Source: Niastella populi (GTDB taxonomy: Bacteria > Bacteroidota > Bacteroidia > Chitinophagales > Chitinophagaceae). From it: a DNA stretch of 64,000 nt. Of this stretch, positions 27,001 through 33,971 are shown piece after piece (position 1 is the stretch's first letter; each line of letters begins with the position of its first letter). Where the stretch lies: assembly GCF_002078015.1 (NCBI RefSeq), contig NZ_LWBP01000056.1, forward strand, positions 62,001 through 126,000, written 5' to 3'. The position numbers were made by a program, and so were the translations under genes. The notes beneath the pieces are model-generated. The model did no database searches, was not told the DNA's origin, and was given only the letters and a program-made list of their open reading frames with translations.

Positions 27001-27807
27001 GTTCTGCTGTTGAGCCGCATCCGTTATTTTGATAACTGATGCCGGCGGTACGACAGCTGACAGCCGCTTAAGCCCTTTGCTTATTGCTGCGGGTAATTCG
27101 TTCCTTGGTTTGTACTGAATTTCATATCGTTCATCTTCCGTCAATACCCTGCCTGTTCCATACAGTAAATGAAAACTGTTCTTATAAATGGAATAGCTAT
27201 TGTCTTTGCAATAACCGGGTTGCAGGTAAAAGGAAGATTCCGGGTCGGCGCCGATATCGCCATCGCGGGAGAACTTTTTGCCCGATGCGCCACCATATAC
27301 CCAGCACAATGCTACTTTGGCTGTAACATTGACGAATTGGGTCTTAATGATCATGCCTTCGGCGCCGGCCAGTGCAAGTACAATAATTTGCATGGAACCA
27401 TTTCCCAGCAGCGGATCTTTTATGCTGTACAACATGGCGCCGGCGCGATAGGTGGCTTTTATATATTTTGCTTCCGTGAGCCATTTACTTTTATTGCCGG
27501 CTATCAGGCCGAACTTAAAATTGCCGCCCATGCCCGGCATGTATAAAGCAAACTCAGGCAGATCGCCTGTTTCAATTCTGAAACCGGTATTGGTGCCGTA
27601 TAAAGCGCGGTTGAACCGCATGTTACCATTGACGGTAACAAAGTCGGCTCCCTGGGGAAGATAGTGAATGGAGCGTTCTCCTGAGGTTTTATGTGGTTCT
27701 GACTTTACCGCATGCAATTGCATCTTGCCGTTTGCCAATTGTGCATTAGCTACAGCAGGAATGATAATAGAAAGAAATGCAATAAAATATAGAGAGTTAT
27801 GGAACAT
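24082..27807 (-). CDS. Large exported DUF4450-like protein, probable (alpha/alpha)6 glycosidase
   Basis: A secreted protein of about 1241 aa. The ATG at 27807 (MFHNSLYFIAFLSIIIPAVANAQ) gives a clean signal peptide; nine extra codons upstream are possible. Residues 25-330 are an N-terminal beta-sandwich as in DUF4450-type proteins. Residues about 340-750 look like an (alpha/alpha)6 barrel: WRGAYVADALGWHDRARTHF, YDANNDGLYDAYCCIWASDAL, TEGLFGILPNALNDTLTIKPGWP. The C-terminal third is beta-rich with an NPQNWWPVEQDYFIDS segment. The barrel with acidic residues in the NNDGLYD and WASD segments is typical of six-hairpin glycosidases. It lies in a minus-strand group with another such protein and a PL22 lyase, so a pectin- or rhamnogalacturonan-derived substrate is plausible. 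The specific activity is unknown. Confidence 0.72.
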   Translation of the reverse strand: MFHNSLYFIAFLSIIIPAVANAQLANGKMQLHAVKSEPHKTSGERSIHYLPQGADFVTVNGNMRFNRALYGTNTGFRIETGDLPEFALYMPGMGGNFKFGLIAGNKSKWLTEAKYIKATYRAGAMLYSIKDPLLGNGSMQIIVLALAGAEGMIIKTQFVNVTAKVALCWVYGGASGKKFSRDGDIGADPESSFYLQPGYCKDNSYSIYKNSFHLLYGTGRVLTEDERYEIQYKPRNELPAAISKGLKRLSAVVPPASVIKITDAAQQQNPLQLYQSDSSATPAIAGKMPVANGVNYFLIQPGDSITTAYNKLAQTFIEAEAARKELAGRIKIVTPDKWINTLGGALSVAADGIWESPTYMHGAVAWRMRLPAWRGAYVADALGWHDRARTHFSSYALSQVTAPETGPVVFDTALHLARQLEKMGTSMFSSGYICRNPNGDLRPHHYDMNLVFIDQLLTHFYYTGDSAYIKQQWPTLQRHLAWEKRNYDANNDGLYDAYCCIWASDALQYSGGGVTHSSAYNYRANAVAAQLAPIVGEDPTPYQHEATKIFDAVNHQLWMPELGWYAEYKDALGERLLHPAAGLWTIYHAIDEKLPDGFKAYQALRYVDKMIPHIPVRAIGLRDSSHYLLSTTNWQPYTWSLNNVALAENLHTALAYWQGNRSEDAYRLWKSALVESMYLSSSPGGFQQLSYYDAIRGELYRDFADPIGMAARSLTEGLFGILPNALNDTLTIKPGWPATWNMASIQTPDITLDFKRTQTADQYLVKPVFPRAMNLRLHLRAIKDAIESIMVNGQPASWHSINESVGEPVIEIATGKAKQYTIVIKWAGAPIQPMRHDSVLVIGSQLTAATPAGFIQSIYDPQQVLQHIMLTSSQLQATLQGHTGHKTAFIQLRQGEMVWWFPLDFEMKQPVEIISTGETNDRHIRFSIRNNGEAVDAKVIVNSGSQSFVQQMQLPAKAMTAVISIPAAYLVPGSNYVRVEWGEGHYTDTTVLNWQVVAAAGSDFEKINCTNLFNDKVTNIFKQSYLSPRPQSPTLQLPVQGIGNWCYPLVQPVIDDAGLRRAAVNNELVLPQHIPFATPADSQEKNIVFTSKWDNYPDSAVVPLSGHAKHAYYLLAGSTNPMQTRLVNAELRVHYKDGSIDTLPLANPQNWWPVEQDYFIDSLAFTTDAPRPLRLLLKTGKTYTTPQEYSSLKGFSNKAIEGGAATILDMPLNYNKELQSVSLHSIANDVVIGLMAVTLTR

Positions 27808-28175
27808 CGTTGGTATACTGGTGCATCGGTACAATTAAATAGACAACCGGCCTGTTTTAATTGCTGCTTGATGGGGAATGGTCAATGGTGAAAACGCTGC
27901 ACGCAATACAGGCTAAAGCTGAAGGCCTAAGGCTGAAGGCTGAAAGCGAATTCAAATACAGCTGCAAGCAATACAGGCTAAAGCTGAAGAAGGCTGCAGG
28001 CGAATACAAATACAGCTTCAAGCTATAAGCCACAAGCTTCAAGCGAATACAAATACAGAAAATCCAAAGCTAAAAGCTTAAATCCAATACAGGCCTGCCT
28101 TTCCTTTATCAACCGTATCAACTCTATCAACCTTTCAACTCCCTCGTTACATTATCAAATCATCACATTATCACG
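27808..28175. repeat. Long mosaic of CTGAAAGC / AATACAGC words and TATCAACT octads
   Basis: Between the two large glycosidase-like genes, 27890-28090 is built of words such as gcaatacaggctaaagctgaag, aaggctgaaagcgaa and caaatacagcttcaagc. Then 28098-28175 is built of atcaac, tcaact and tatcac words. There is no gene. At about 200 bp, the first part is the longest example of this word family in the window, and it would form the leader of the minus-strand gene ending at 24082. Confidence 0.8.
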
Positions 28176-30338
28176 TTAAAACATTGGCCTCAGCCCTTCC
28201 CACTTTACTTTCCAGCTTCCATCTTTTGGAAAACCGGGATTGGATTTTTTATTATTATCATAACCAGCACACATCATGGCTACGGCACTCAGCAATCCAC
28301 CATTGCCGGGTAAATAAATGGTCAGCCGGTCGTCCTGGTAATTGTGGCCATTGGCGAGGTAAGTATTTGTTTGCACCGGCATAAACAATGCGTCGAGCGC
28401 CTTATCGGGCATATGTAATCGGGTAGCCGTCATGGCCATCAATGGAAAATCCCAGCCCCAGGTTGTTTCCCATTTCCATACTTTCAAAATAAGATCGTAG
28501 GTGTTTTTCATTACCGTTGTATCGAGCCGGTTGCAGGCCGGCAGCGAGCTGTAAGCGCCAAGCACGGCGGGATGGTCGGTAATGTATCTTTCGTTCGTAT
28601 AACAGTCGGGTGTGCTTTCTGTAGCGAGGTAAACGCCATTTGCCTGCGGCCAGGGAGAAAGTTGTTTAATGACAGCATCCCATTTCTTTTCGCGTGGCAT
28701 TCCGAGGCGCTGCCGCCATTGCTGGGCAACGGTCAAAGCCCATTGCCAGTAGGCGAGTTCATAGGTGGGGTTGAATGTTTTCACTGCATCAAAACATTCC
28801 TGCGCCGGTATCAATCCTTTACCTAAGTTATATCTTTTTCCTGCAGTGTCCCAGGTTGGAAACGAGGCCATGAATTGGGCCGTTCCAAAAACAAGGTCTT
28901 TATACTTGTTTAGAATCTTTTTGTCTTTTTTGTTGCGATACGCCAATTCCGCCATATAGATCAGATGCGGTTGCTGCCAGATGAGAAATGCACCTACCGA
29001 TGAGGGCGCTTCTTCACCATCGTGATCTGTCATCTTTTGCCAGCGCAGTCCATCGAAACCCTGCCGCTTTGCCAACGCTTTTGCTTTTTTGGCCACAGTG
29101 AAATACCAGTCGAGGCTTTTTTCCATCAGCTCCGTTCTTCCCCACAATGCATAATGCACGGCATGCCACCAGTGCATTTCGAGGTGCGGTTTGCCAAACC
29201 AGCTGTTGAAGGTGAGCCCGGTTTCCTGTGGCGGATACGCTGAGGCGCATTGCACTTTGGTTATGTATTGCGACAATACGATCCTTCTTTCCAGCTCTGC
29301 TGCCCTTTTATCGGTACTGCCGGAAAGATCTATGGCGCCGCCGCTTTTCCAGAACTTATTCCATTGCCCGGCGCTGTTCGCTTTTGTTTCTGCAAAAGAC
29401 GGAGCGTATTTCTGTTCCGTTGGGGTAAAGGAAAAAGAAATTTCATAATTCGCATTACCGGCAGTTGGCTGAATAATGCAATCATGCTGCCGGCGCATTT
29501 GTACTCTGGAAGCGCTGCTATAGTTGTATTGAACGAAATAGGTGGTGGTATCCAGCGTTCTGCGAATACTGCCGCCAAACATCGACGGTTTATTTATTTC
29601 CGACCTGTGCCTGGCGCTATCGCCTTCAAATATGCCTACATCTTTGAACTCGCCATTGGGGTAAGGGAAATGCAGGCGGAGCGCGATACGTTTTTCAGTC
29701 AGCAAGGGCGAGTTGATCTGTACCGCTATGGCATCCTGCTGCTGGTGTGCGTAGGTTGTTACGGTTACCGGAATATCTTCAACTGCGAACCGGCTCTCCA
29801 GTTTGCCGGTCCACATATCGAGTTGTTGATCTATGTCGCGGATATCTTCAATGGTAGCAATACTGCCGTCCTTTTTGGTGATCTCCAAACCGATATTACC
29901 CAACTGCAAACGGTGCGGGTTTTGCCTGAAGTAATCTACCGCTTTACGGCTGCGCTCGGGCTCTTTTACCTGTACGCAATAGGTGATCTTCTTTCCCTCC
30001 AGTTCATATTCCCTGAGCGTTTCTTCGCGGCGATATTTTTCGGTATTGGGGAAGCTGTGCCAGCCCCACTCGCTTTGTGTTCCGAGCGGTACGCCTTTTT
30101 GATAAAAGGCGGGAAAGCTTTGCAATCCGGTTACATCGGCGGTAAAAGCAAATTGTCCATTACCAACGGTCAATGAATTTAATGAATCGGCTTTACTGAT
30201 ATGCACCGTATGTCTGCGCACCAAACTTTCCCGGTCAATAGCCGGGTTTTGAGCAATGCAAATACAGCTTAAAGCCGAAAGCAAAAAGCAGAAAGCAAAA
30301 ACACAGGCAGCAGCCGTAAACCGTATTGACTTTTTCAT
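28176..30338 (-). CDS. Exported six-hairpin glycosidase-like protein, unassigned family
   Basis: A protein of 720 aa from the ATG at 30338, which gives a signal peptide ending CICIAQ (about 30); a further in-frame ATG at 30359 adds MKNEKLE, translated from repeat sequence. Residues 35-330 form an N-terminal beta domain (VGNGQFAFTADVTGLQSFP). Residues about 350-720 are an all-helical barrel with TFNSWFGKPHLEMHWWHAVHYALWGR, NPTYELAYWQWALTVA and LPGNGGLLSAVAMM, a layout like GH65/GH95-related enzymes. Candidate acidic residues lie in the HLEMHWWH and FNPTYELAYW blocks. I cannot assign a CAZy family. Its neighbours (PL22 lyase, SusC/SusD) suggest an oligosaccharide from pectin. Part of the signal peptide is encoded by repeat words at 30259-30305. 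Confidence 0.75.
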   Translation of the reverse strand: MKKSIRFTAAACVFAFCFLLSALSCICIAQNPAIDRESLVRRHTVHISKADSLNSLTVGNGQFAFTADVTGLQSFPAFYQKGVPLGTQSEWGWHSFPNTEKYRREETLREYELEGKKITYCVQVKEPERSRKAVDYFRQNPHRLQLGNIGLEITKKDGSIATIEDIRDIDQQLDMWTGKLESRFAVEDIPVTVTTYAHQQQDAIAVQINSPLLTEKRIALRLHFPYPNGEFKDVGIFEGDSARHRSEINKPSMFGGSIRRTLDTTTYFVQYNYSSASRVQMRRQHDCIIQPTAGNANYEISFSFTPTEQKYAPSFAETKANSAGQWNKFWKSGGAIDLSGSTDKRAAELERRIVLSQYITKVQCASAYPPQETGLTFNSWFGKPHLEMHWWHAVHYALWGRTELMEKSLDWYFTVAKKAKALAKRQGFDGLRWQKMTDHDGEEAPSSVGAFLIWQQPHLIYMAELAYRNKKDKKILNKYKDLVFGTAQFMASFPTWDTAGKRYNLGKGLIPAQECFDAVKTFNPTYELAYWQWALTVAQQWRQRLGMPREKKWDAVIKQLSPWPQANGVYLATESTPDCYTNERYITDHPAVLGAYSSLPACNRLDTTVMKNTYDLILKVWKWETTWGWDFPLMAMTATRLHMPDKALDALFMPVQTNTYLANGHNYQDDRLTIYLPGNGGLLSAVAMMCAGYDNNKKSNPGFPKDGSWKVKWEGLRPMF

Positions 30339-30467
30339 TTCTAATTTTTCATTCTTCATTTTTAATTTCCTGTCTTTACTTTCTACATTTCGAAATTGAA
30401 CATGCCAACGCTTTGGGTCGGCATCCCGACAAGCAGGGCTTCGCCGGGATTCGCTATTCGATATTTC
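30339..30467. repeat. Interspersed repeat with an inserted hairpin block
   Basis: The words ttcattcttcattt, tactttctacattt, attgaac and attcgatattt occur in the order seen at 4093-4180 and 5405-5492, but 45 bp are inserted between them. The insert contains catcccgac (30419-30427) facing cgggat (30451-30456) around aagcagggcttcg. It separates the NTF2-like gene from the glycosidase-like gene. Confidence 0.5.
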
Positions 30468-30899
30468 TTAAGGAATTTTCACCGCCTGGCGGGCCAGCAA
30501 CTTCCATTGCCCTTTTTGCTTTTGCCATACCAGCAGGATGTTCAGTTTTACGCTGCCTGAATTACCATTGTCATTGGTAGTGGCGGCTAATGCGTGACGT
30601 ACAATGGCCGCATCACCGGCTACCGTTACTGTTTGATTGGTTAGTTCTATAGTTACGAAATCAGACTTTCCGGTAACGATATTATCCACAAAGGTTGCCT
30701 TGTCTTCTACTTTGCCGCTGCTGTGGCCGTAGCTCAACTTTTCGGCGGTGATCTTTTCCAACCCTGCCTTGTCACCATCGATCATGGCTTTCTTTAAATT
30801 TTCAACGGCTGCGGCCACTGCTGCTTCGTCTTTACTTTGCGCCATAGCGCCGCTTGTTATGCCAGCTATCAAAATAACACAGATGAGTTTTTTTATCAT
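30468..30899 (-). CDS. Exported NTF2-like (SnoaL/DUF4440-type) small protein
   Basis: A 143-aa protein with a signal peptide (KKLICVILIAGITSGAMAQ) and one cone-shaped NTF2-like domain. An N-terminal helix (DEAAVAAAVENLKKAMIDGDKAGLEKI) is followed by SYGHSSGKVEDKATFVDNI and four beta strands ending LLVWQKQKGQWKLLARQAVKIP. This is the normal length for nuclear transport factor 2 family proteins of the DUF4440 type. The exact role is unknown; exported members often sit in carbohydrate operons without a defined activity. It lies between the PL22 lyase and the glycosidase-like gene on the same strand and could be co-transcribed with them. Confidence 0.85.
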   Translation of the reverse strand: MIKKLICVILIAGITSGAMAQSKDEAAVAAAVENLKKAMIDGDKAGLEKITAEKLSYGHSSGKVEDKATFVDNIVTGKSDFVTIELTNQTVTVAGDAAIVRHALAATTNDNGNSGSVKLNILLVWQKQKGQWKLLARQAVKIP

Positions 30900-30954
30900 A
30901 TAGTAAGTTTAATGACCTCAAGATAGTTAAATAAAAAATTCAAATCGCAAATCA

Positions 30955-31122
30955 CAAGATACAAGCCACGATCCACTTCTGTGATCCTTTATCGTAAATC
31001 ATGAAACGGCGCCTCCCGCTGCCGGGCAAAAGAACTAAGAACTAAGAACTATGAACAAAGAACTTAAAACTGAATAACCTTATCCCCTTTTATCAACTTT
31101 TCAACTCTATAACCGCTATCAA
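30955..31122. repeat. Mosaic repeat: heptad, octad and TATCAACT words
   Basis: The gap between the lyase and the NTF2-like gene contains agaactaagaactatgaac (31027-31060, the inverse of the AGTTCAT heptad), actgaataacc (31067-31078) and ttttatcaacttttcaactc words (31088-31122). Three of the window's repeat families therefore sit side by side in one short gap. Confidence 0.7.
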
Positions 31123-31123
31123 C

Positions 31124-32314
31124 TTAAATCTTCACCGCATACACCTGCTCTACTCCTTCAAAATTCGCCCTGAAGATGACCCACTTTCCATCGGGAGAAA
31201 AATGCACATTGGGTTCCAGTTTATAATTATGATGTTGCATGTTCACCAGTTTCTCCGATTTAAAATGGTCGCCTTCCGGCCTGAACAAATAGATCCATCG
31301 CCCGTCAGGCGCTTTGGCAACCTGGCCGGGATCGCCGCCATCACCGGCGAACAATTTTTCATCGGGTGTTGTGTTAAAATGAATGCTCCATTCATTGCGT
31401 TGCAGCTGGTACTTCTTTTCCTGCAGCGTTTTTACGTTTACCCCGGCTACGTAAAATGTACTGCCGCGGGGTTGCTGCAGATCGAACCAGATGGTTTTGC
31501 CATCGGGTGCAAACCACTCGTGACCGGCAATTTCCATATCCATGCTGCGTTTGTGCATCAGCTTTGCATTCTCTTTGCTGGCATTACGCACATCGACGGT
31601 CCATATACGGTTTACCTTGTGCCAGGGCCCTTCATGACAAAACATCAACAGGTTGGGATCGGTTGAAGAGAACTGTACATGGTTCAACCAGGCGCTGTCG
31701 GTAAACAATGGTTTTAATTGCCTGCTATCGATGTCGATAACAAACAGGGTACGGGGCAAACGGGCCTCGTAGATCTTTTGAAAGTAATCGTGCTTCGCAG
31801 GGTTCTGCCTGAAGATCTCTTTTTCTGCATCGGTACTGCGGGCGCCGGCCAGTAAAGTTTCATTGGCATTCACCGTGGTGATGTTTGCTTTGAAACCGGC
31901 AGGGAATACAAAAACCAGGCTTGTTCTTTTGGTATCGATATTGGTTACAAAAACACTGTCTTTGATCTGGTAATAAACATTATGTCCTTTTGCGCTTACG
32001 ATCTCGCCGTTCATTGGCGCCCCCTGGTGCGTAAGCTGTTCTATTTTCCGGGTATTGAGGTCAACGGTATATAATTGCCGGCCGTTCGTACTATCAGTAC
32101 TGTAGAAAACCATCTTATTGCCTACGAACGGATTGTTATGAAAATAAAAACTGGCGTTCCTGCCTGTTTTGTTCGATAGCCGTACAATGGTATGTTTGGT
32201 AGAAGCATCGATCCAGGTGTGGGGCATGGGCTTTTGCGAACCGGTTTCAAGTACCGGTTGTGCAGTGGCTGCAACTGATGTCAATAACAGGATTGACAAA
32301 AAATGTTTTTTCAT
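31124..32314 (-). CDS. Exported oligogalacturonate lyase, PL22
   Basis: A polysaccharide lyase that would cleave short galacturonate oligomers from pectin by beta-elimination. The frame can be read from a TTG at 32332, but the ATG at 32314 gives a normal signal peptide (KKHFLSILLLTSVAATAQ) and 396 aa. The body is a seven-bladed beta-propeller with repeated strands such as KMVFYSTDSTNGRQLYTVDL. The family blocks LMFCHEGPWHKVNRIWTVD and GHEWFAPDGKTIWFD are clear. A C-terminal MQHHNYKLEPNVHFSPDG (Q360-H361-H362 ... H371) lies where the metal-binding residues of PL22 are expected. Enterobacterial PL22 enzymes are cytoplasmic; this one is exported, as in other Bacteroidota. The gene follows SusC/SusD, separated by a terminator-like hairpin. 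Confidence 0.9.
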   Translation of the reverse strand: MKKHFLSILLLTSVAATAQPVLETGSQKPMPHTWIDASTKHTIVRLSNKTGRNASFYFHNNPFVGNKMVFYSTDSTNGRQLYTVDLNTRKIEQLTHQGAPMNGEIVSAKGHNVYYQIKDSVFVTNIDTKRTSLVFVFPAGFKANITTVNANETLLAGARSTDAEKEIFRQNPAKHDYFQKIYEARLPRTLFVIDIDSRQLKPLFTDSAWLNHVQFSSTDPNLLMFCHEGPWHKVNRIWTVDVRNASKENAKLMHKRSMDMEIAGHEWFAPDGKTIWFDLQQPRGSTFYVAGVNVKTLQEKKYQLQRNEWSIHFNTTPDEKLFAGDGGDPGQVAKAPDGRWIYLFRPEGDHFKSEKLVNMQHHNYKLEPNVHFSPDGKWVIFRANFEGVEQVYAVKI

Positions 32315-32328
32315 ATAGAAGCTGTTTA

Positions 32329-32387
32329 ACAAAAAGCCCGGAAGAAAAATACAACAGTTGTAAGGTCTTCCGGACTTTCTTATCTTA
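32329..32387 (-). terminator. Terminator-like hairpin after SusD; recurrent element, copy 2
   Basis: On the minus strand, gaaagtccggaagacc pairs with tcttccgggcttt through a stem of about 13 bp, with an inner acaac/gttgt pair, and ends in ttttt. It lies after the SusD stop and before the lyase ATG, so it could end or attenuate the SusC/SusD transcript. Its sequence closely matches 7764-7822, including the nested inner pair, so it is a repeated element as well as a plausible terminator. Confidence 0.65.
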
Positions 32388-32443
32388 ATTGACCAAATGT
32401 ATCAAACTACCCGATCATCATTTACAACATCCGGTAAGGTCGC

Positions 32444-33952
32444 TTAATATCCCAGGTTCTGTTCGTATAAGCCCGGTTTTACATCCAGTTCCGATTGTGG
32501 TATTGGATATAAGATGTAATTCTTTTGAAAAGGTTGCATCACTTTACCAACATCTTCCTGCGTGATCCAGTTTGTCATAACGGTTTCTACCAAACCGCTG
32601 CGCACAAGATCATGCCAGCGGGTTCCTTCAGCCGCAAACTCTTTTCTTCTTTCTTCCATTAATTGTGGTAACGTTATGTTTGACACGGGATCTTCCATCC
32701 CGGCACGCTTCCGTACCTGGTTAACGATGGCATCCACTTCTGCCTGCGTTCCGGTGGCGCCATGGAGAATGCATTCCGCTTTCAGCATTAAGACATCTGT
32801 GTATCGCAAGGCGATAAAATTAATAGGCCAGTCGAGCCGGTTGTTAGGCACCCTGGTAAGGTTCACATACTTTTTAAAGAACGACCGGGTTTCGGTAACA
32901 CCGTTGTTCGTATACCCGGTTTGTATAGTTAAGGGCTTGCGTAATGTATCTGCGCTTTCATAAGAATTCAACAGGTTGTTCGAAATGGGCCTGATGGTTA
33001 AACCGCCCTGTGTTGCCTTGCCCTGCGACTGAAACCAGGTATCAGGCACAAGCAACCAGGGAAATGTACTGCCTACTACCGGGGTTGAACCTGTATTATA
33101 CTGCACATCAAAAATCACTTCCGCATTGTTTTCTTTATCGTAGTCAAAAATGTCTGCGTATTTTGTTGCGAAAGTGTACTTCTTGCTGTTGATGATCTCA
33201 TCGAGCAGGGTGAGCGCCTTGTCCCATTCGTTCAATCCCAAACCCGGTCCTTTGATATCATAGGTTGGGCCCGAACGGGTCATATACACCAGGGCCAGAA
33301 TTCCTTTGGCAGCATACCTGGTAGCTCTTCCTTTATCGGCCGCTGCAGCATAAGCTTCGGGTAAACTGGCGGCAGCAAACTGCAGGTCGGAAATGATCAG
33401 GTTATACACATCGGTTACAGGGCTTCTGCCAATTTGCAATGCTTCGGCGGGAGTAACCGATCGCTCGATAACAGGCACACGGCCAAACCATCTTACCAGG
33501 TCGAAATAATAAAAAGCACGAAGGAAACGGGCTTCCGCTTCCAGCCGGGTGCGCAACCCTGCATCGGTAATAACGGCTGCGCCCTTAAGACTTAAGTTCT
33601 CCAGTAACTGGTTGGCTTTGAAAATGCCGGTATAGTTACCAGACCATGCTTCGGTTACGTACGCATTACCGGCAATCGTTTTATGAAAACTGTTGATGCC
33701 CTCCCATTCACGCACACCGCCATCCGAAACGGCGTATAAATTATCCGACCGGGTTTCCGACAGGTTCAGCATTCTGTCGGGCCATGTTCTTAACCCATTG
33801 TATGCGGCATTTACGCCCTGTATAAAATCATTCCGGCTAACATAAAAAGTTTCGGTGGCTTGCGATGAAATAGGGTTTTGATCGAGCTTTTTGTCACAGG
33901 CACTCAACAACCCAACGACAGCGATCAATGAATAACCAGCTATTTTTTTCAT
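32444..33952 (-). CDS. SusD/RagB-type outer-membrane lipoprotein (pectin locus)
   Basis: A surface glycan-binding lipoprotein of 502 aa that forms the lid on its SusC partner. The lipobox is LLSAC (Cys about residue 19). The SusD N-terminal helical TPR region begins KKLDQNPISSQATETFYVSRNDFIQGVNAAYNGL. The C-terminal RagB/SusD domain contains RYTDVLMLKAECILHGATG and EERRKEFAAEGTRWHDLVRSG, ending DVKPGLYEQNLGY. The gene starts 19 bp after the SusC stop. Its ATG has the TATATGAAA context seen repeatedly here. Placed before a PL22 lyase and two glycosidase-like proteins, it likely binds a pectic oligosaccharide. Confidence 0.95.
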   Translation of the reverse strand: MKKIAGYSLIAVVGLLSACDKKLDQNPISSQATETFYVSRNDFIQGVNAAYNGLRTWPDRMLNLSETRSDNLYAVSDGGVREWEGINSFHKTIAGNAYVTEAWSGNYTGIFKANQLLENLSLKGAAVITDAGLRTRLEAEARFLRAFYYFDLVRWFGRVPVIERSVTPAEALQIGRSPVTDVYNLIISDLQFAAASLPEAYAAAADKGRATRYAAKGILALVYMTRSGPTYDIKGPGLGLNEWDKALTLLDEIINSKKYTFATKYADIFDYDKENNAEVIFDVQYNTGSTPVVGSTFPWLLVPDTWFQSQGKATQGGLTIRPISNNLLNSYESADTLRKPLTIQTGYTNNGVTETRSFFKKYVNLTRVPNNRLDWPINFIALRYTDVLMLKAECILHGATGTQAEVDAIVNQVRKRAGMEDPVSNITLPQLMEERRKEFAAEGTRWHDLVRSGLVETVMTNWITQEDVGKVMQPFQKNYILYPIPQSELDVKPGLYEQNLGY

Positions 33953-33971
33953 ATAGACTCAATTATCTGAA

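Noticed and set aside
24082-27807. Assignment of the large exported protein to GH78 or GH106 rhamnosidase
   Set aside because: The helical barrel resembles several six-hairpin families, and I could not find motifs specific to either; left as DUF4450-like.
29250-30176. 308-codon plus-strand frame
   Set aside because: It lies entirely antisense to the glycosidase-like gene, which has family features and a signal peptide; this is a shadow frame.
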